A DNA stretch of 64,000 nt from DATFDN01 sp963830565 (GTDB lineage Bacteria; Pseudomonadota; Alphaproteobacteria; Acetobacterales; Acetobacteraceae). The translations under genes and the position numbers were made by a program. The notes under the pieces are model-generated. The model ran no database searches, was not told the origin of the DNA, and saw nothing but the letters and a program-made list of their open reading frames with translations. How positions within the stretch are numbered: position 1 is the stretch's first letter; the number at the start of each line of letters is the position of its first letter. Positions 1 through 8,681 of the stretch are shown here, piece by piece. Location: NCBI GenBank assembly GCA_963830565.1, contig CAWHMO010000017.1, forward strand, positions 39,743 to 103,742, given 5' to 3'.

Positions 1-1237
1 TCATCTTGCAGGTGGTCGCCATCTCCTCCTGCTCGGCCGGGACCGTGAAGATGGTCTTGAAGCCGAGGCCGGTGCCCTCGGTGTCGTATTTCACGTCCTT
101 GGTCAGCAGGCCCTCGTAGTAGGGCAGGATCAGCTGGTGATCCTCCTTGCGCATCGTCTCGGTTTTCCCCAGCAGGTCCTTCTGCTGCATGTTCTCGAGG
201 TTCCGGGCGATCTTGAGCACGTCGACCGATCCGGCCTGCGTGATCGCGCGCGACAGCATCTCGAACATCACCACCCAGGGCTGCGCCACGAAGTCGAATT
301 TGTGGTCCTTGCGGAAGCCCTGGTCGAATTTCTCGGCCGAGGGGATGTTCAACTCGACCGGCAGGTTCTCGTTATACTCCATTATGACCGTCATCCGGTC
401 CGCGCCGGTCTGCCCGATCGCCGTTACCGCGCCGGTCAGATAGGCGAGATAGGTGTCGAAGCGCACCTTCAGCCCGGCATCGACGGCGGCCTTCATCAGC
501 AGGTTGAGGTCAGGCCCGTAATTGCCCGTCACCACGGATTGCGCGCCGGAGTTCTTGATCTTGGTAACGTACGGCGAGAAGTCCTTGACTTGGCCGAGCG
601 GCACGAACTCGTCGCCGACAATCTGGATGTCGGGGCGCAACTGCTGCAGGAACTTCTTGGTGTCATGCTCGACCGAGTGGCCAAACAGGTAATCCTGGTT
701 GATGAGATACACCTTCTTGATGTCGGCTGGCAGCGACTTGATGCGCGCATAGGCCCGCTGCTCCACCGACCCGGTGAAGCGGAACTGCCAGAAATTGCAG
801 AGCGGCGCGTTGGTGAGTTCGGTCGCGAGCGCGCCGCAGTTGAGATAGATCACCCGATGGTCGGGGTTGCGCTCGTTGTTCTTCCCCACCCCGTCGATCA
901 GGGCCGAGCCGACGTTGGAGCCGACGCACTGCATCACGAACGGGATGTTCTGGTCGGTGATGCGCTTGAGCGCGATCAGCGCCTCGGCCGGCTGCAATTT
1001 GTCGTCAAAGGTGACGATCTCGAATTTCTTGCCGAGCGGCGGGGCGTGCGCGTTCACGTAATCAACGATGTAGTGCAGCACCTGAAGGAACTGGTCGCCG
1101 CTCATGGCGAACGTTCCGGAGAACGGGTCGACATAGCCGATCTTGATCGTGTCGTCCGCGGCGCTGGCCCTGGGAAGGGCGGCGAGTAAGCCAAGCACGA
1201 GACCGCAGATCGCGGCGGGAAGCCCCCGACGTGTCAT
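1..1237 (-). CDS. ABC transporter substrate-binding protein (urea/branched-chain amino acid type), 3' end outside window
   Basis: Reading the reverse strand from an ATG at 1237 gives at least 412 open codons running off the left edge, so the C-terminus is missing. The first ~24 residues form a signal peptide (MTRRGLPAAICGLVLG, then an Ala-rich cleavage region). The mature part starts with DDTIKIGYVDPFSGTFA, the typical opening of periplasmic-binding-fold type I (LivJ/UrtA-like) proteins, and contains FVMQCVGSNVGSALIDG and a later GNYGPDLNLL segment. A GGAGGG ribosome site lies just upstream of the ATG. It probably binds a small solute (amino acid, amide or urea) in the periplasm for an ABC importer; no permease or ATPase gene is visible, so the substrate is unknown. 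Confidence 0.85.
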   Translation of the reverse strand, partial: MTRRGLPAAICGLVLGLLAALPRASAADDTIKIGYVDPFSGTFAMSGDQFLQVLHYIVDYVNAHAPPLGKKFEIVTFDDKLQPAEALIALKRITDQNIPFVMQCVGSNVGSALIDGVGKNNERNPDHRVIYLNCGALATELTNAPLCNFWQFRFTGSVEQRAYARIKSLPADIKKVYLINQDYLFGHSVEHDTKKFLQQLRPDIQIVGDEFVPLGQVKDFSPYVTKIKNSGAQSVVTGNYGPDLNLLMKAAVDAGLKVRFDTYLAYLTGAVTAIGQTGADRMTVIMEYNENLPVELNIPSAEKFDQGFRKDHKFDFVAQPWVVMFEMLSRAITQAGSVDVLKIARNLENMQQKDLLGKTETMRKEDHQLILPYYEGLLTKDVKYDTEGTGLGFKTIFTVPAEQEEMATTCKM

Positions 1238-1346
1238 GTTCCCTCCGTGGCCCCGCGCTTGCCGGCGGGTGTCGCATCATTCGAAAGCGTTGGCACGCGC
1301 CCCCGACGAAGTCAAACTCCCAGGCTGGTCAAGGTGAGGGCGGACG

Positions 1347-2582
1347 ATGCAGCGCATTCTTGTTCTTGGTGCCGGCTTCGCCGGTCTCTGGAGTGCCATT
1401 GGGGCTGCCCGCAAGCTTGACGAGCTCGGCATTGGCTCCGACCGGGTCGAGGTCCTGGTCATCAATCGTACCGAGTGGCATTCCATCCGGGTTCGCAACT
1501 ATGAGGCTGATCTCGATCAGACACGGGTTCGGCTCAATGATGTCCTGGACCCGATCGGCGTCAAGCACGTGGAAGGAGAAATCACCGACATCGACAGCGC
1601 AGGAAAAGCGGTTTCCTGCTCGATCAGGGGCAACCCACGCGTCTTCCCGTATGACCGCCTCGTCGTTGCTCTTGGCAGCCGCCTTGTTCGGCCGGCAATT
1701 CCTGGCCTGGAGACGCACGCCTTTGATGTCGATACTTACGAGGCTGCTGCTCGGCTCAACGCCCACATCGCCACCCTGCCATCTCGCCGATCCCGTGCCG
1801 GCCAATACACCGTGCTCGTCGTTGGTGCCGGCCTGACCGGCATCGAGACCGCAACGGAGATGCTGGGCAAGCTTCGCACCGCGATCGCGGCGGCTCCGGG
1901 TCTTGAGCCTGGGTCGTGTCCCCGCGTGATCCTCGCCGACCGGCAGCCGTGGATCGGCTCCGATATGGGCGAGAGCGCACGGCCGGTTATCGCGGAAGCC
2001 CTACAGGCGCTCGACGTGGAGACGCGCGTCGGCGTCTCCGTGGCCTCGATCGACGAGCAAGGGGCCACGCTCACGACAGGCGAACGCATCGCCACTGCCA
2101 CGGTGGTGTGGTGCGCCGGGATGCAGGCTAGTCCCTTGACCGCGTGCTTCCCGGTGGAGCGTGATCGGCTCGGTCGCCTGCCAGTTGACCACTGCCTCAA
2201 GGTCAAGGGCATGCCAGCCGAGTTCGCCGCGGGCGACGTCGCGTGGCTCCCGATCGACGGCAGCCATCTGTCCGTCATGTCGTGCCAGCACGGTCGCCCG
2301 ATGGGCCGCTTCGCGGGCCACAACGTCGTGTGTGACCTTATGGGTCAGCCCATGCTGCCGCTCTGTATCGATTGGTACACCACGATTCTCGATCTCGGCC
2401 CCTGGGGAGCCGTCTACACGGAGGGATGGGACCGTCGCGTCGCCTCGACGGGCTCAGCCGCCAAGCAGACCAAGCAGATCATCAATCGCCAGCGCATCTA
2501 CCCGCCGCGCTCCGGCGATCGCCGCGAGATCCTGGACGCCGCGGCGCCGGTCATCCAGGCGCCCCCGCGCCGATTCGAATGA
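1347..2582 (+). CDS. FAD/NAD(P)-dependent oxidoreductase, type II NADH dehydrogenase-like
   Basis: A 411-residue protein with two Rossmann dinucleotide motifs: GAGFAGL near residues 8-14 (FAD) and VVGAGLTGIE near residue 157 (NAD(P)H). A late GDVAW motif, where FAD contacts the isoalloxazine ring, is also visible. Length and layout match the pyridine nucleotide-disulfide oxidoreductase/NDH-2 family, membrane-associated enzymes passing electrons from NADH to quinone, although many relatives have other acceptors. The gene is divergent from the solute-binding protein and 12 bases upstream of the GMC oxidoreductase, so the two oxidoreductases are probably co-transcribed. The physiological acceptor cannot be told from sequence. 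Confidence 0.85.
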   Translation: MQRILVLGAGFAGLWSAIGAARKLDELGIGSDRVEVLVINRTEWHSIRVRNYEADLDQTRVRLNDVLDPIGVKHVEGEITDIDSAGKAVSCSIRGNPRVFPYDRLVVALGSRLVRPAIPGLETHAFDVDTYEAAARLNAHIATLPSRRSRAGQYTVLVVGAGLTGIETATEMLGKLRTAIAAAPGLEPGSCPRVILADRQPWIGSDMGESARPVIAEALQALDVETRVGVSVASIDEQGATLTTGERIATATVVWCAGMQASPLTACFPVERDRLGRLPVDHCLKVKGMPAEFAAGDVAWLPIDGSHLSVMSCQHGRPMGRFAGHNVVCDLMGQPMLPLCIDWYTTILDLGPWGAVYTEGWDRRVASTGSAAKQTKQIINRQRIYPPRSGDRREILDAAAPVIQAPPRRFE

Positions 2583-2594
2583 CGGAGAAAGCCG

Positions 2595-4199
2595 ATGGAA
2601 GGCCAAGCCACGGAGTTCGACTTCATCATCATCGGCGCGGGCTCGGCTGGCTGCGTGCTCGCCAACCGGCTGTCGGAGGACAAGCGCAACCGCGTCCTGG
2701 TACTGGAGGCCGGCGGCAAGGACACCAATCTTTGGATCCACGTTCCGGCCGGCTTTTTCCGCAACATCTATCACCCGAAGATCACCTGGCAGTTCGAGAC
2801 CGAGCCGGTGCCAGGCCTCGACGGCCGCCGGGTGTCCTGGCCGCGGGGCAAGGTGCTGGGCGGCTCGTCGTCTATTAACGGGCTGATCTACATTCGCGGT
2901 CAGAAGCAGGACTTCGACATGTGGCGGCAGATGGGCTGCACGGGCTGGTCCTACGACGACGTGCTGCCCTATTTTCGCAAGGCCGAGCACCAGGAGCGCG
3001 GCTCGGACACCTATCATGGCGGCGACGGTCCGCTCTGGGTCTCCGACCTGCGCTCCCGCCACGAGCTCAACGACGCCTTCATGAAGGGCGCCCAGGAGCT
3101 CGGCTATTCCTACAACCCGGACTTCAACGGCGCCGAGCAGGAAGGCGTCGGGCCGCTGCAGATCACCGTGAAGGGGCTTCGCCGGTGCAGCGCCGCCTTC
3201 GCCTATCTGCGTCCGGCGCGGCGGCGGCCGAACCTGAAAGTGGAGATCAAGGCGCTGGCGCACCGCGTGCTGTTCGAGGGCAAGCGCGCGATCGGGGTGG
3301 AGTTCGCGCAGGACGGCCAGATCCGGCAGGCGCGCGCGCGGCGCGAGGTGATCCTGACCGGCGGCTCGATCAACTCGCCGCAACTGCTCCAGCTCTCGGG
3401 CGTCGGTCCCGGCGAGCTACTTTCCTCGCTGGGGATCGAGGTGATCCATCAGTTGCCCGGTGTCGGCGAGAACCTCCAGGACCACCTGGGCGGGCGCGTG
3501 ATGTGGCGCTGCGCGCGCGCCAACACCTACAACGAGATCGGGCGGAACTGGAGGCTGCAGGCGCAGGCGGGCGTGCAATATCTGCTGGCCCGCGGCGGAC
3601 CGCTGATGACGGGGGCGAGTCCGATCGGGATGTTCGTGAAGACCCGGCCGGAGCTGGAGAGCCCGGACGTGCAATACCAGTTCCTGGCCGGCAGCCTGGA
3701 CAAGGCGGGCGAGCCCATGCACGCTTGGCCCGGCTGCATGGGGGTGACGATCCCCTGCCGGCCTGAAAGTCGCGGCTGGCTCCGCATCACCTCGCCCGAT
3801 CCCGCCAAGCCCCCTGCCCTGCAGCCGAACTACCTGGCCACCCAGGGCGACCGGACGACGATGATCGCCGGCATGCGCATCCTGCGGAACGTGTTCCAGA
3901 GCCCGGCGATGCAACGGCTGCTGACCGAGGAATACATGCCCGGCAAGGACGTGCGGAGCGACGAGCAGTGGCTGGAGCACGTGCGCCGCACCGGCGGCAC
4001 CACCTATCATCAGACCAGCACCTGCACGATGGGCACGCATCCGATGGCGGTGGTCGATCCCTCGTTGCGCGTGCACGGCATGGAGGGGCTGCGCGTGGCC
4101 GACGCCTCGGTGATGCCGACGGTGATCTCGGGAAATACCAACGCCGCCACCATCATGGTCGCGGAGAAGGCGGCGGAGATGATCCTGCGGCAGGTGTGA
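2595..4199 (+). CDS. GMC family FAD-dependent oxidoreductase (choline/alcohol dehydrogenase-like)
   Basis: A 534-residue flavoprotein of the glucose-methanol-choline family. The N-terminal FAD-binding motif IIIGAGSAGCVLANRL (residues ~11-26) is intact, as is the GGSSSINGLIYIRG signature around residue 91. The C-terminus has TTYHQTSTCTMG, carrying the active-site His, and the NTNAATIMVAEKAAEM segment that closes the FAD site. It oxidises a primary alcohol or polyol to the aldehyde; the overall look is closest to choline dehydrogenase-like members, but GMC substrate cannot be assigned by eye. It follows the NDH-2-like gene by 12 bases, and that gene could be its electron-transfer partner. Confidence 0.9.
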   Translation: MEGQATEFDFIIIGAGSAGCVLANRLSEDKRNRVLVLEAGGKDTNLWIHVPAGFFRNIYHPKITWQFETEPVPGLDGRRVSWPRGKVLGGSSSINGLIYIRGQKQDFDMWRQMGCTGWSYDDVLPYFRKAEHQERGSDTYHGGDGPLWVSDLRSRHELNDAFMKGAQELGYSYNPDFNGAEQEGVGPLQITVKGLRRCSAAFAYLRPARRRPNLKVEIKALAHRVLFEGKRAIGVEFAQDGQIRQARARREVILTGGSINSPQLLQLSGVGPGELLSSLGIEVIHQLPGVGENLQDHLGGRVMWRCARANTYNEIGRNWRLQAQAGVQYLLARGGPLMTGASPIGMFVKTRPELESPDVQYQFLAGSLDKAGEPMHAWPGCMGVTIPCRPESRGWLRITSPDPAKPPALQPNYLATQGDRTTMIAGMRILRNVFQSPAMQRLLTEEYMPGKDVRSDEQWLEHVRRTGGTTYHQTSTCTMGTHPMAVVDPSLRVHGMEGLRVADASVMPTVISGNTNAATIMVAEKAAEMILRQV

Positions 4200-4242
4200 T
4201 GGGAACCGAATCCGGCTCTATTTCGGTTCGAATGGAACGACC

Positions 4243-4770
4243 CTAATCCCGGCCGCCCAGCGCGGCTTTGCATCTCTGCACGCCGCGCATGACGGCTGGC
4301 ATCCGGCTCCGGTCGATCGGGAACGACACCCCGCCGGCTTGGCCGTTGGGGAAGTCGACAGTGATCTCGCGCTCGCTGGGCAAGATGTCCGCGATCGGCC
4401 GGTCAAGCCGGGCCCTGATCCAATCCCGGTAATCGACCACGGGAAGCTGGGTGGCGACGCCGCCCGGGCCTGAGCTTGCCCGGCCAACGGCGATCTCCAC
4501 CTTCGCGGTGCCTGCGCGGTCGCCGAAGCGCCAGCCGGGGTGCTGGATGAAAAGCGACGGGTTTTCCGCCTTTCGCCACATGAAAAGCAGGACGTCGTCG
4601 TCGTGGTACATGACCAGCGAACAGGCCTTCTCGCCGGTGTCGGTGCGGTGCCCGACAACTTCGGCCCCCTGCGTGCGCCACCAGATAGTCAGATCATCCG
4701 CCGTATCGCCCGCGCGCGCCGCGCCCCACGCCGAGAGCGCGACTGAAAAACCGAGAAGAAGACTGCGCAT
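4243..4770 (-). CDS. Secreted hypothetical protein, 175 aa
   Basis: The open frame extends upstream to 4860, but the ATG at 4770 begins a clear signal peptide (MRSLLLGFSVALSAWGAARA) and is the better start. The mature domain begins GDTADDLTIWW and holds two Cys (in EKACSLVMY and VQRCKAALG) that could form a disulfide, plus an acidic DDDVLLFMW strand. It is likely an exported periplasmic protein of about 155 residues. I do not recognise a named domain. It is convergent with the GMC oxidoreductase, whose stop is 44 bases from this gene's stop. Confidence 0.7.
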   Translation of the reverse strand: MRSLLLGFSVALSAWGAARAGDTADDLTIWWRTQGAEVVGHRTDTGEKACSLVMYHDDDVLLFMWRKAENPSLFIQHPGWRFGDRAGTAKVEIAVGRASSGPGGVATQLPVVDYRDWIRARLDRPIADILPSEREITVDFPNGQAGGVSFPIDRSRMPAVMRGVQRCKAALGGRD

Positions 4771-4877
4771 ACCCAATGGATGCGCGGCAACGGCCGGCAG
4801 GCGATACACAAAGGGCGGAGGCGGAAACTTGGCGAATGGCCGCGGCCTTTCGGCCACCATCCGCGACGGCTATGCTG

Positions 4878-4905
4878 ACCGAGGCCGGCATGCGCCGGCC
4901 TCGGT
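4878..4905. terminator. Perfect 12-bp inverted repeat, terminator-like
   Basis: ACCGAGGCCGGC and its exact reverse complement are separated by a 4-base loop (ATGC). It lies about 70 bases downstream of the stop of the SelW-like gene on the reverse strand and before the next reverse gene. No U-run follows on either strand, so it may act as an mRNA 3' stabiliser or a weak terminator rather than a classical one. Confidence 0.45.
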
Positions 4906-4974
4906 CCTTGGCATAACGCCCACCGTCACGCGGCGGGCATCGCGCGCTTCTTCCGGATTGCCGGAAAACGGGCA

Positions 4975-5193
4975 TCAGCCGATCGTGGCAAGAATCTCGT
5001 CGTCGGTCGGGAAGCGGCCGCTCGCTTTCTTGGAGTACCGTATCTTCCCGTCGACCGCGATCTCGAAAACCCCGCCGCCGCTCTTGCGAAGGCTCACTTC
5101 GGTTGCAGGCGACCTAGCCACGATCATGTCCCGCGCCCGTCTGGCGCGCGGTTCGTAGCCTCACATCCCGCAGTATTCGATCTCGACCTTCAT
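4975..5193 (-). CDS. SelW-like (Rdx family) selenoprotein candidate with in-frame TGA at CxxU
   Basis: Starting at ATG 5193 (AGGAG site 8 bases upstream) the reverse strand reads MKVEIEYCGM, then TGA (5161-5163), then GYEPRARRARDMIV and continues open to a TGA at 4975-4977. If the internal TGA is read as selenocysteine the product is 72 residues. Both sides match the SelW/SelT/SelH-like Rdx family: a beta strand into a CxxC/CxxU redox motif (Cys8, Sec11), a YxPRA-like segment after it, then GGGVFEIAVDGK, the SKKASGRFP motif and a C-terminal DDEILATIG helix. Cys homologues carry Cys exactly where the TGA lies. The fold is thioredoxin-like and the protein is probably a cytosolic thiol oxidoreductase. 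The alternative is a Cys-to-stop pseudogene. Sec machinery (selA, selB, selC, selD) is not in this window. A 10-residue truncated product makes no functional sense, so automated callers would miss the gene. Confidence 0.8.
5131..5151 (-). promoter_or_regulatory. Bacterial SECIS-like hairpin just 3' of the in-frame TGA
   Basis: Nine bases after the TGA the mRNA can form a stem of CCGCGC with GCGCGG, one bulged G, two further C-G pairs, and an AGAC apical loop. The loop G is the second loop base and lies 20 bases after the TGA. This fits the published bacterial SECIS model (short GC-rich stem, small loop with a G in its first two bases, about 16-37 bases from the UGA). The stem overlaps codons for the conserved PRA segment, so GC-rich coding constraint could also produce it. 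Confidence 0.5.
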
Positions 5194-5287
5194 GGAGTGG
5201 TCTCCTGTTTTGATGTCGGCCAACGCGGAACGCGGCCAGGCGCGAGCATGAGCCGAAAGACTTGGTGACGCCAGTTGGATCGCGCGC

Positions 5288-6115
5288 CTAGGATCGTGGG
5301 GCCGATCCGAGGCCGCGCAGGCCGCCGGGGGTAATGCCGAAGGCCGCCCGGATCGCCGCCCCGAACGCCGGCGTGCTTGCATACCCTACGCTCGCGGCGG
5401 CGCGGGCCGGCGTGGCACCGGCCGCCAGCAGCGCCACGGCCTCTGTCAGACGGAGCTGACGGCGCCACTGCTGAAAGCTCATTCCCGTCTCTCGCCGAAA
5501 CAGTCGCGCAAGCGTGCGCACGGAAGCACCCGCCTCGGCGGCTAGCAGGTCGAGGCTGCGCGCCTCGTCCGGGCGGGCGCGCAGCCGGGCGGTGAGCCGC
5601 GACAGGCGCGGGTCGCGCGGCACTGGCAACGCAAGCGGCAGCGACGGCGCGCGCGCGATCTCGTCCAGCGCGAGCGCGGCGAGGTGGCGACCGCGCCCCT
5701 TGAGATCCCAGTTAAGCGGCTCGGTGCAGGCGGCGAGGATCAGTTCGCGCAACAGCGGCGACACCGCGATGACCGTGACCCTGGGCGGCGCCACGCGCGC
5801 GGCATCGGCGCGCAGGAACAGCGCCCGCATGGCGACCGGCCCATCCATGCGGACCGCGTGAGACAGGGCGGCGGGGATGAAAAGTCCGGTGCCGGGAGGG
5901 ATGGCGTAACTCGCGTCGTCGGTGGCGACCCGCAGCACGCCGGAAAGCGTATACAGAAGTTGCGCCCGAACATGACGGTGTGGCTCGGTGGCGAAGCCGT
6001 CGGGATAGTCCTGCGTGAAGCCGACGACGGCACGCGGCGCGTGCTCGTGCGCCACGGTGCGGGCGTTGCGGTCGGGCGGCGAGTGTCCGATACGCGACAT
6101 GATATGGCCGGACAT
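5288..6115 (-). CDS. AraC family transcriptional regulator
   Basis: A 275-residue regulator. The N-terminal half is a cupin-like sensor (EPHRHVRAQLLYTLSGVL, then a PPGTGLFIP strand). The last ~100 residues hold two helix-turn-helix units of the AraC type (SLDLLAAEAGASVRTLARLF and the AAASVGYASTPAFGAAIRAAFG stretch). It is divergent from an MFS exporter with only 62 bases between starts, so it probably controls that gene and itself from the shared region. A second in-frame ATG six residues in (6100) is an equally possible start. Inducer unknown. Confidence 0.88.
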   Translation of the reverse strand: MSGHIMSRIGHSPPDRNARTVAHEHAPRAVVGFTQDYPDGFATEPHRHVRAQLLYTLSGVLRVATDDASYAIPPGTGLFIPAALSHAVRMDGPVAMRALFLRADAARVAPPRVTVIAVSPLLRELILAACTEPLNWDLKGRGRHLAALALDEIARAPSLPLALPVPRDPRLSRLTARLRARPDEARSLDLLAAEAGASVRTLARLFRRETGMSFQQWRRQLRLTEAVALLAAGATPARAAASVGYASTPAFGAAIRAAFGITPGGLRGLGSAPRS

Positions 6116-6177
6116 CGTGATGCAGACAGCCTAGATCAGTTCGCAAGTGGCGCAAAGAAACCCGGAGCCCGCAGTCG

Positions 6178-7407
6178 ATGCCCGACCCCGCCCGCCGTCA
6201 GATCGCCTTCATCAACGCCGCCCACGGACTGACGCACTACTCGTTGCTGATCCTGCCGACCGCCGTTCTGGTCATGGCCCGCCCCGGCGGAGCGTTCGGG
6301 TCGGGGTACGGGTCGATCCTGGCGCTGGCGACCGGCGGTTTCGTGCTCTACGGCGCGGCATCGCTGCCGCAGGGATGGCTCGCGGCGCGGCTCGGGCGCA
6401 AGACGATGCTGGCGGCGTTCTTCCTCGGCACCGGCGCTTCGCTCATCGCCGCCGGGCTGGTCGGCTCGCCGCTGGGATTGGCGCTGGCCCTGGCGTCGGC
6501 GGGGCTGTTCGCCGCCATCTACCACCCGATCGGCACCGCCATGCTCGTGGACGCGGCCGGCGCGAAGCCCGGCCGGGCCATTGGGCTGAACGGCGTGTTC
6601 GGCAACCTGGGCGTCGCACTCGCCCCGGTGCTGACCGGGCTGCTCGCGAATGCCGCGAGCTGGCGCTGGGCCTTCGCCGCGCCCGGCCTGGTCTGCATCG
6701 GGGCCGGGCTGGTCTGGCTGCGCGAGCGCGCCGTCGAACATACGAGCCATCGCGCCCGCGCCGCGTTCCCGGCGATCCCGCGCCCGCTGGTGCGCCGTGC
6801 CGTGGTAGTGCTGATGCTGATCGCCGCCGTCTCCGGGCTGGTGTTCAACGCCTTCACCCTGCTGCTGCCGAAGCTGATTCAGGAGCGGCTCGCCGACAGC
6901 CCGCATCTTTTGCCGCTGGTCGGCGCGGCGGCGTTCGCCGTAACGCTCTGCGGGGCGTTGACGCAGATCACCGTCGGGCACCTGATCGACCGCATGACCC
7001 TGAAGCGCGTGTTCCTGCCGCTCGCGCTGGTCCTGGCTCCCGGCCTCCTCGCGCTTGCCTGGCTGCATGGCTGGGCCGTGCTGCCCGCCGCTGGCGCGGT
7101 CGCCGCCGTGCTGTTCGGCCAGGTCACGGTGAACGAGACGATGACAGCGCGCTATATCTCGCCCGAGCTGCGCGCGCGCATCTATTCCGTGCGGTTCTTT
7201 GTGGGCTTCCTCGGGGCCGCGGTCGCGGCGCCCATGGTGGGACTGCTGCAGGAGCGTACGGGCAGCCTGGAACTGGTGATGCTGGTCCTGGCGGCGTTCG
7301 CGCTGGTCACGCTCGGCTGCGCGCTGTTCTTCCCCGATCGACCGGAGGAGCTGCGGCCGGAGCTTTGGGCGCGCGCGGTGCCGGTTCCGGCCGAGTTGAG
7401 GGCATAG
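6178..7407 (+). CDS. MFS transporter, fosmidomycin-resistance (Fsr)-like
   Basis: A 409-residue integral membrane protein with about 12 hydrophobic helices. The start FINAAHGLTHYSLLILPTAV resembles the N-terminal helix of Fsr-type efflux proteins, and the loop QGWLAARLGRKTMLAAFFLG carries the MFS basic motif between helices 2 and 3. The gene is divergent from an AraC regulator that probably controls it. It most likely exports a small toxic compound or metabolite by proton antiport; the substrate is an open question. Confidence 0.85.
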   Translation: MPDPARRQIAFINAAHGLTHYSLLILPTAVLVMARPGGAFGSGYGSILALATGGFVLYGAASLPQGWLAARLGRKTMLAAFFLGTGASLIAAGLVGSPLGLALALASAGLFAAIYHPIGTAMLVDAAGAKPGRAIGLNGVFGNLGVALAPVLTGLLANAASWRWAFAAPGLVCIGAGLVWLRERAVEHTSHRARAAFPAIPRPLVRRAVVVLMLIAAVSGLVFNAFTLLLPKLIQERLADSPHLLPLVGAAAFAVTLCGALTQITVGHLIDRMTLKRVFLPLALVLAPGLLALAWLHGWAVLPAAGAVAAVLFGQVTVNETMTARYISPELRARIYSVRFFVGFLGAAVAAPMVGLLQERTGSLELVMLVLAAFALVTLGCALFFPDRPEELRPELWARAVPVPAELRA

Positions 7408-7569
7408 TATCGGTTGTCAGCTGAGCAGCGCCGCTCTCATCAACCAAAGCCGTCAACGGCGCCGAATCTGGATGCTGCCTTGAGCGGTCCGATGCAGCTG
7501 GCGCCCGACGGCTGACTTGAACATCGCCTGTACCTGAAGGGCGGGCGCGATCCGCGACCACAGTGGTTT

Positions 7570-7715
7570 GGCAAAATGCCGGCAACTCCTCACTGGATCG
7601 GACCGCAGCCGCAGCATGCCCATCATCTGCCGCAAGTTGGCGGCGTGCCGGCGAGCACGCTTTACCCCCACCTGCACGCCGACGGCACGCGGACAGCGCC
7701 CGGCGTCAAGCTGCT
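7570..7715 (+). pseudogene. Remnant of a serine resolvase/invertase C-terminal HTH
   Basis: Two adjacent frames join into a resolvase-like tail: KCRQLLTGSDRS and IICRKL in one frame, then (after a shift near 7640) GVPASTLYPHLHADGT in the next. This looks like the RxLL...IARxLGVSRSTLYRHL helix-turn-helix that ends Hin/Tn3-type serine recombinases. No catalytic domain remains. The surrounding 7.41-7.81 kb has no other recognisable gene. Low certainty, but it fits the neighbouring LysR/IS110 wreckage. Confidence 0.4.
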
Positions 7716-7806
7716 CGCCGCGGCAGTGGGTGAACCGCATCCCTCCCATCCCGGAACGTGAATGCGGCCCACGCAGCAAACGGCGTGAACCTGAGGCCGT
7801 CCGGCG

Positions 7807-8681
7807 ATGACAGCCCGTCGATACCTGGATCAACGCCTGCGGCTTCACCTCTTGCGGGCCGTGGACGCCATCGAGAGGCACCGCAGCCTCTAAGGCGTCG
7901 TGGCCCTCGGCGTCAGCCAGCCGGCGCTGACCAGAGTCTGCACGAGCTGGAGGACATCCTCCAGCTTCGGCTGTTCGACCGCCACTCCCGCGGCGTGTGC
8001 TCGACCGAGGCCGGGACCGTGTTCGTCCGGTCGGCCCGGCGCATCCTCGCCGAGCTGCGCCGGCTCGATGAGGATCTCGACCTGCTCTCCAGCCCAGGCG
8101 GCGGCGCCCTGGCGCTCGGCGCCCTGCCCGTCGCCGCGGCCGGCGTGCTGCCCGGTGTGCTGACCCGGCTCAAGGCCGCCTACCCCGCCATCAGGGTCCG
8201 GCTGCAGCAAGGGCGCACGGAGGAGTTGCTGCCGCTGCTCGCGTCGGGCGAGCTCGACCTGATCGTGGGGAGACTCTATGAGCCCGCCGTGCCCGACGGC
8301 TTCGCGCGCGAGGCGCTGTGGACCGAGCCGATCTCCGTCCTCGCCCGCGCCGAGCACCCGATCTTCTCCTCGGGGGCGGTGACGGTCGAGGAGCTGCGTC
8401 GCTACGATCTCGTCCTGCCCACCGTCACCCAGCGCGTCGGCCAGGAGATCGAGCACCTGCTCTCCCTGCTCGGGATCGATCCGGCGACCTCCCTCCGCTC
8501 GAGCTCCTACGGCTTCATCCGGGAGATGCTGCACGGGACCGACCTGCTCTCGGTCATGCCGCGCCTCATGATGGTCGGTGACCTGCTGCGCGGCACGCTG
8601 CGCGTGGTGTCCCTGCCGATCCCCGCGCCGGACCGGCCGGCGGGGCTGATCCTGCCGCGCGGCCGGCCGCTGCCCGCCGCG
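7807..8681 (+). pseudogene. LysR family regulator, broken by stop, frameshift and 3' truncation
   Basis: The ATG at 7807 opens RRYLDQRLRLHLLRAVDAIE and hits TAA at 7891 inside the HTH helix. The frame reopens with GVVALGVSQPALT, then shifts to LHELEDILQLRLFDRHSRGV. The LysR substrate-binding domain follows intact (GALALGALPVAAAGVLPGVL, then ELDLIVGRLYEP) up to RPAGLILPRGRPLPAA, where it fuses abruptly to an inverted IS110 fragment at ~8681. It was probably the activator of the aromatic-catabolism operon that follows; in its present form the DNA-binding domain cannot be made. Confidence 0.8.

Noticed and set aside
137..1189. 350-codon forward ORF at the left edge
   Set aside because: It is the antisense shadow of the reverse-strand solute-binding protein, which has a signal peptide, ribosome site and family motifs.
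7453..7881. 142-codon reverse ORF between the MFS gene and the LysR remnant
   Set aside because: No ribosome site or family resemblance, and the opposite strand holds a recognisable resolvase HTH remnant over the same bases.
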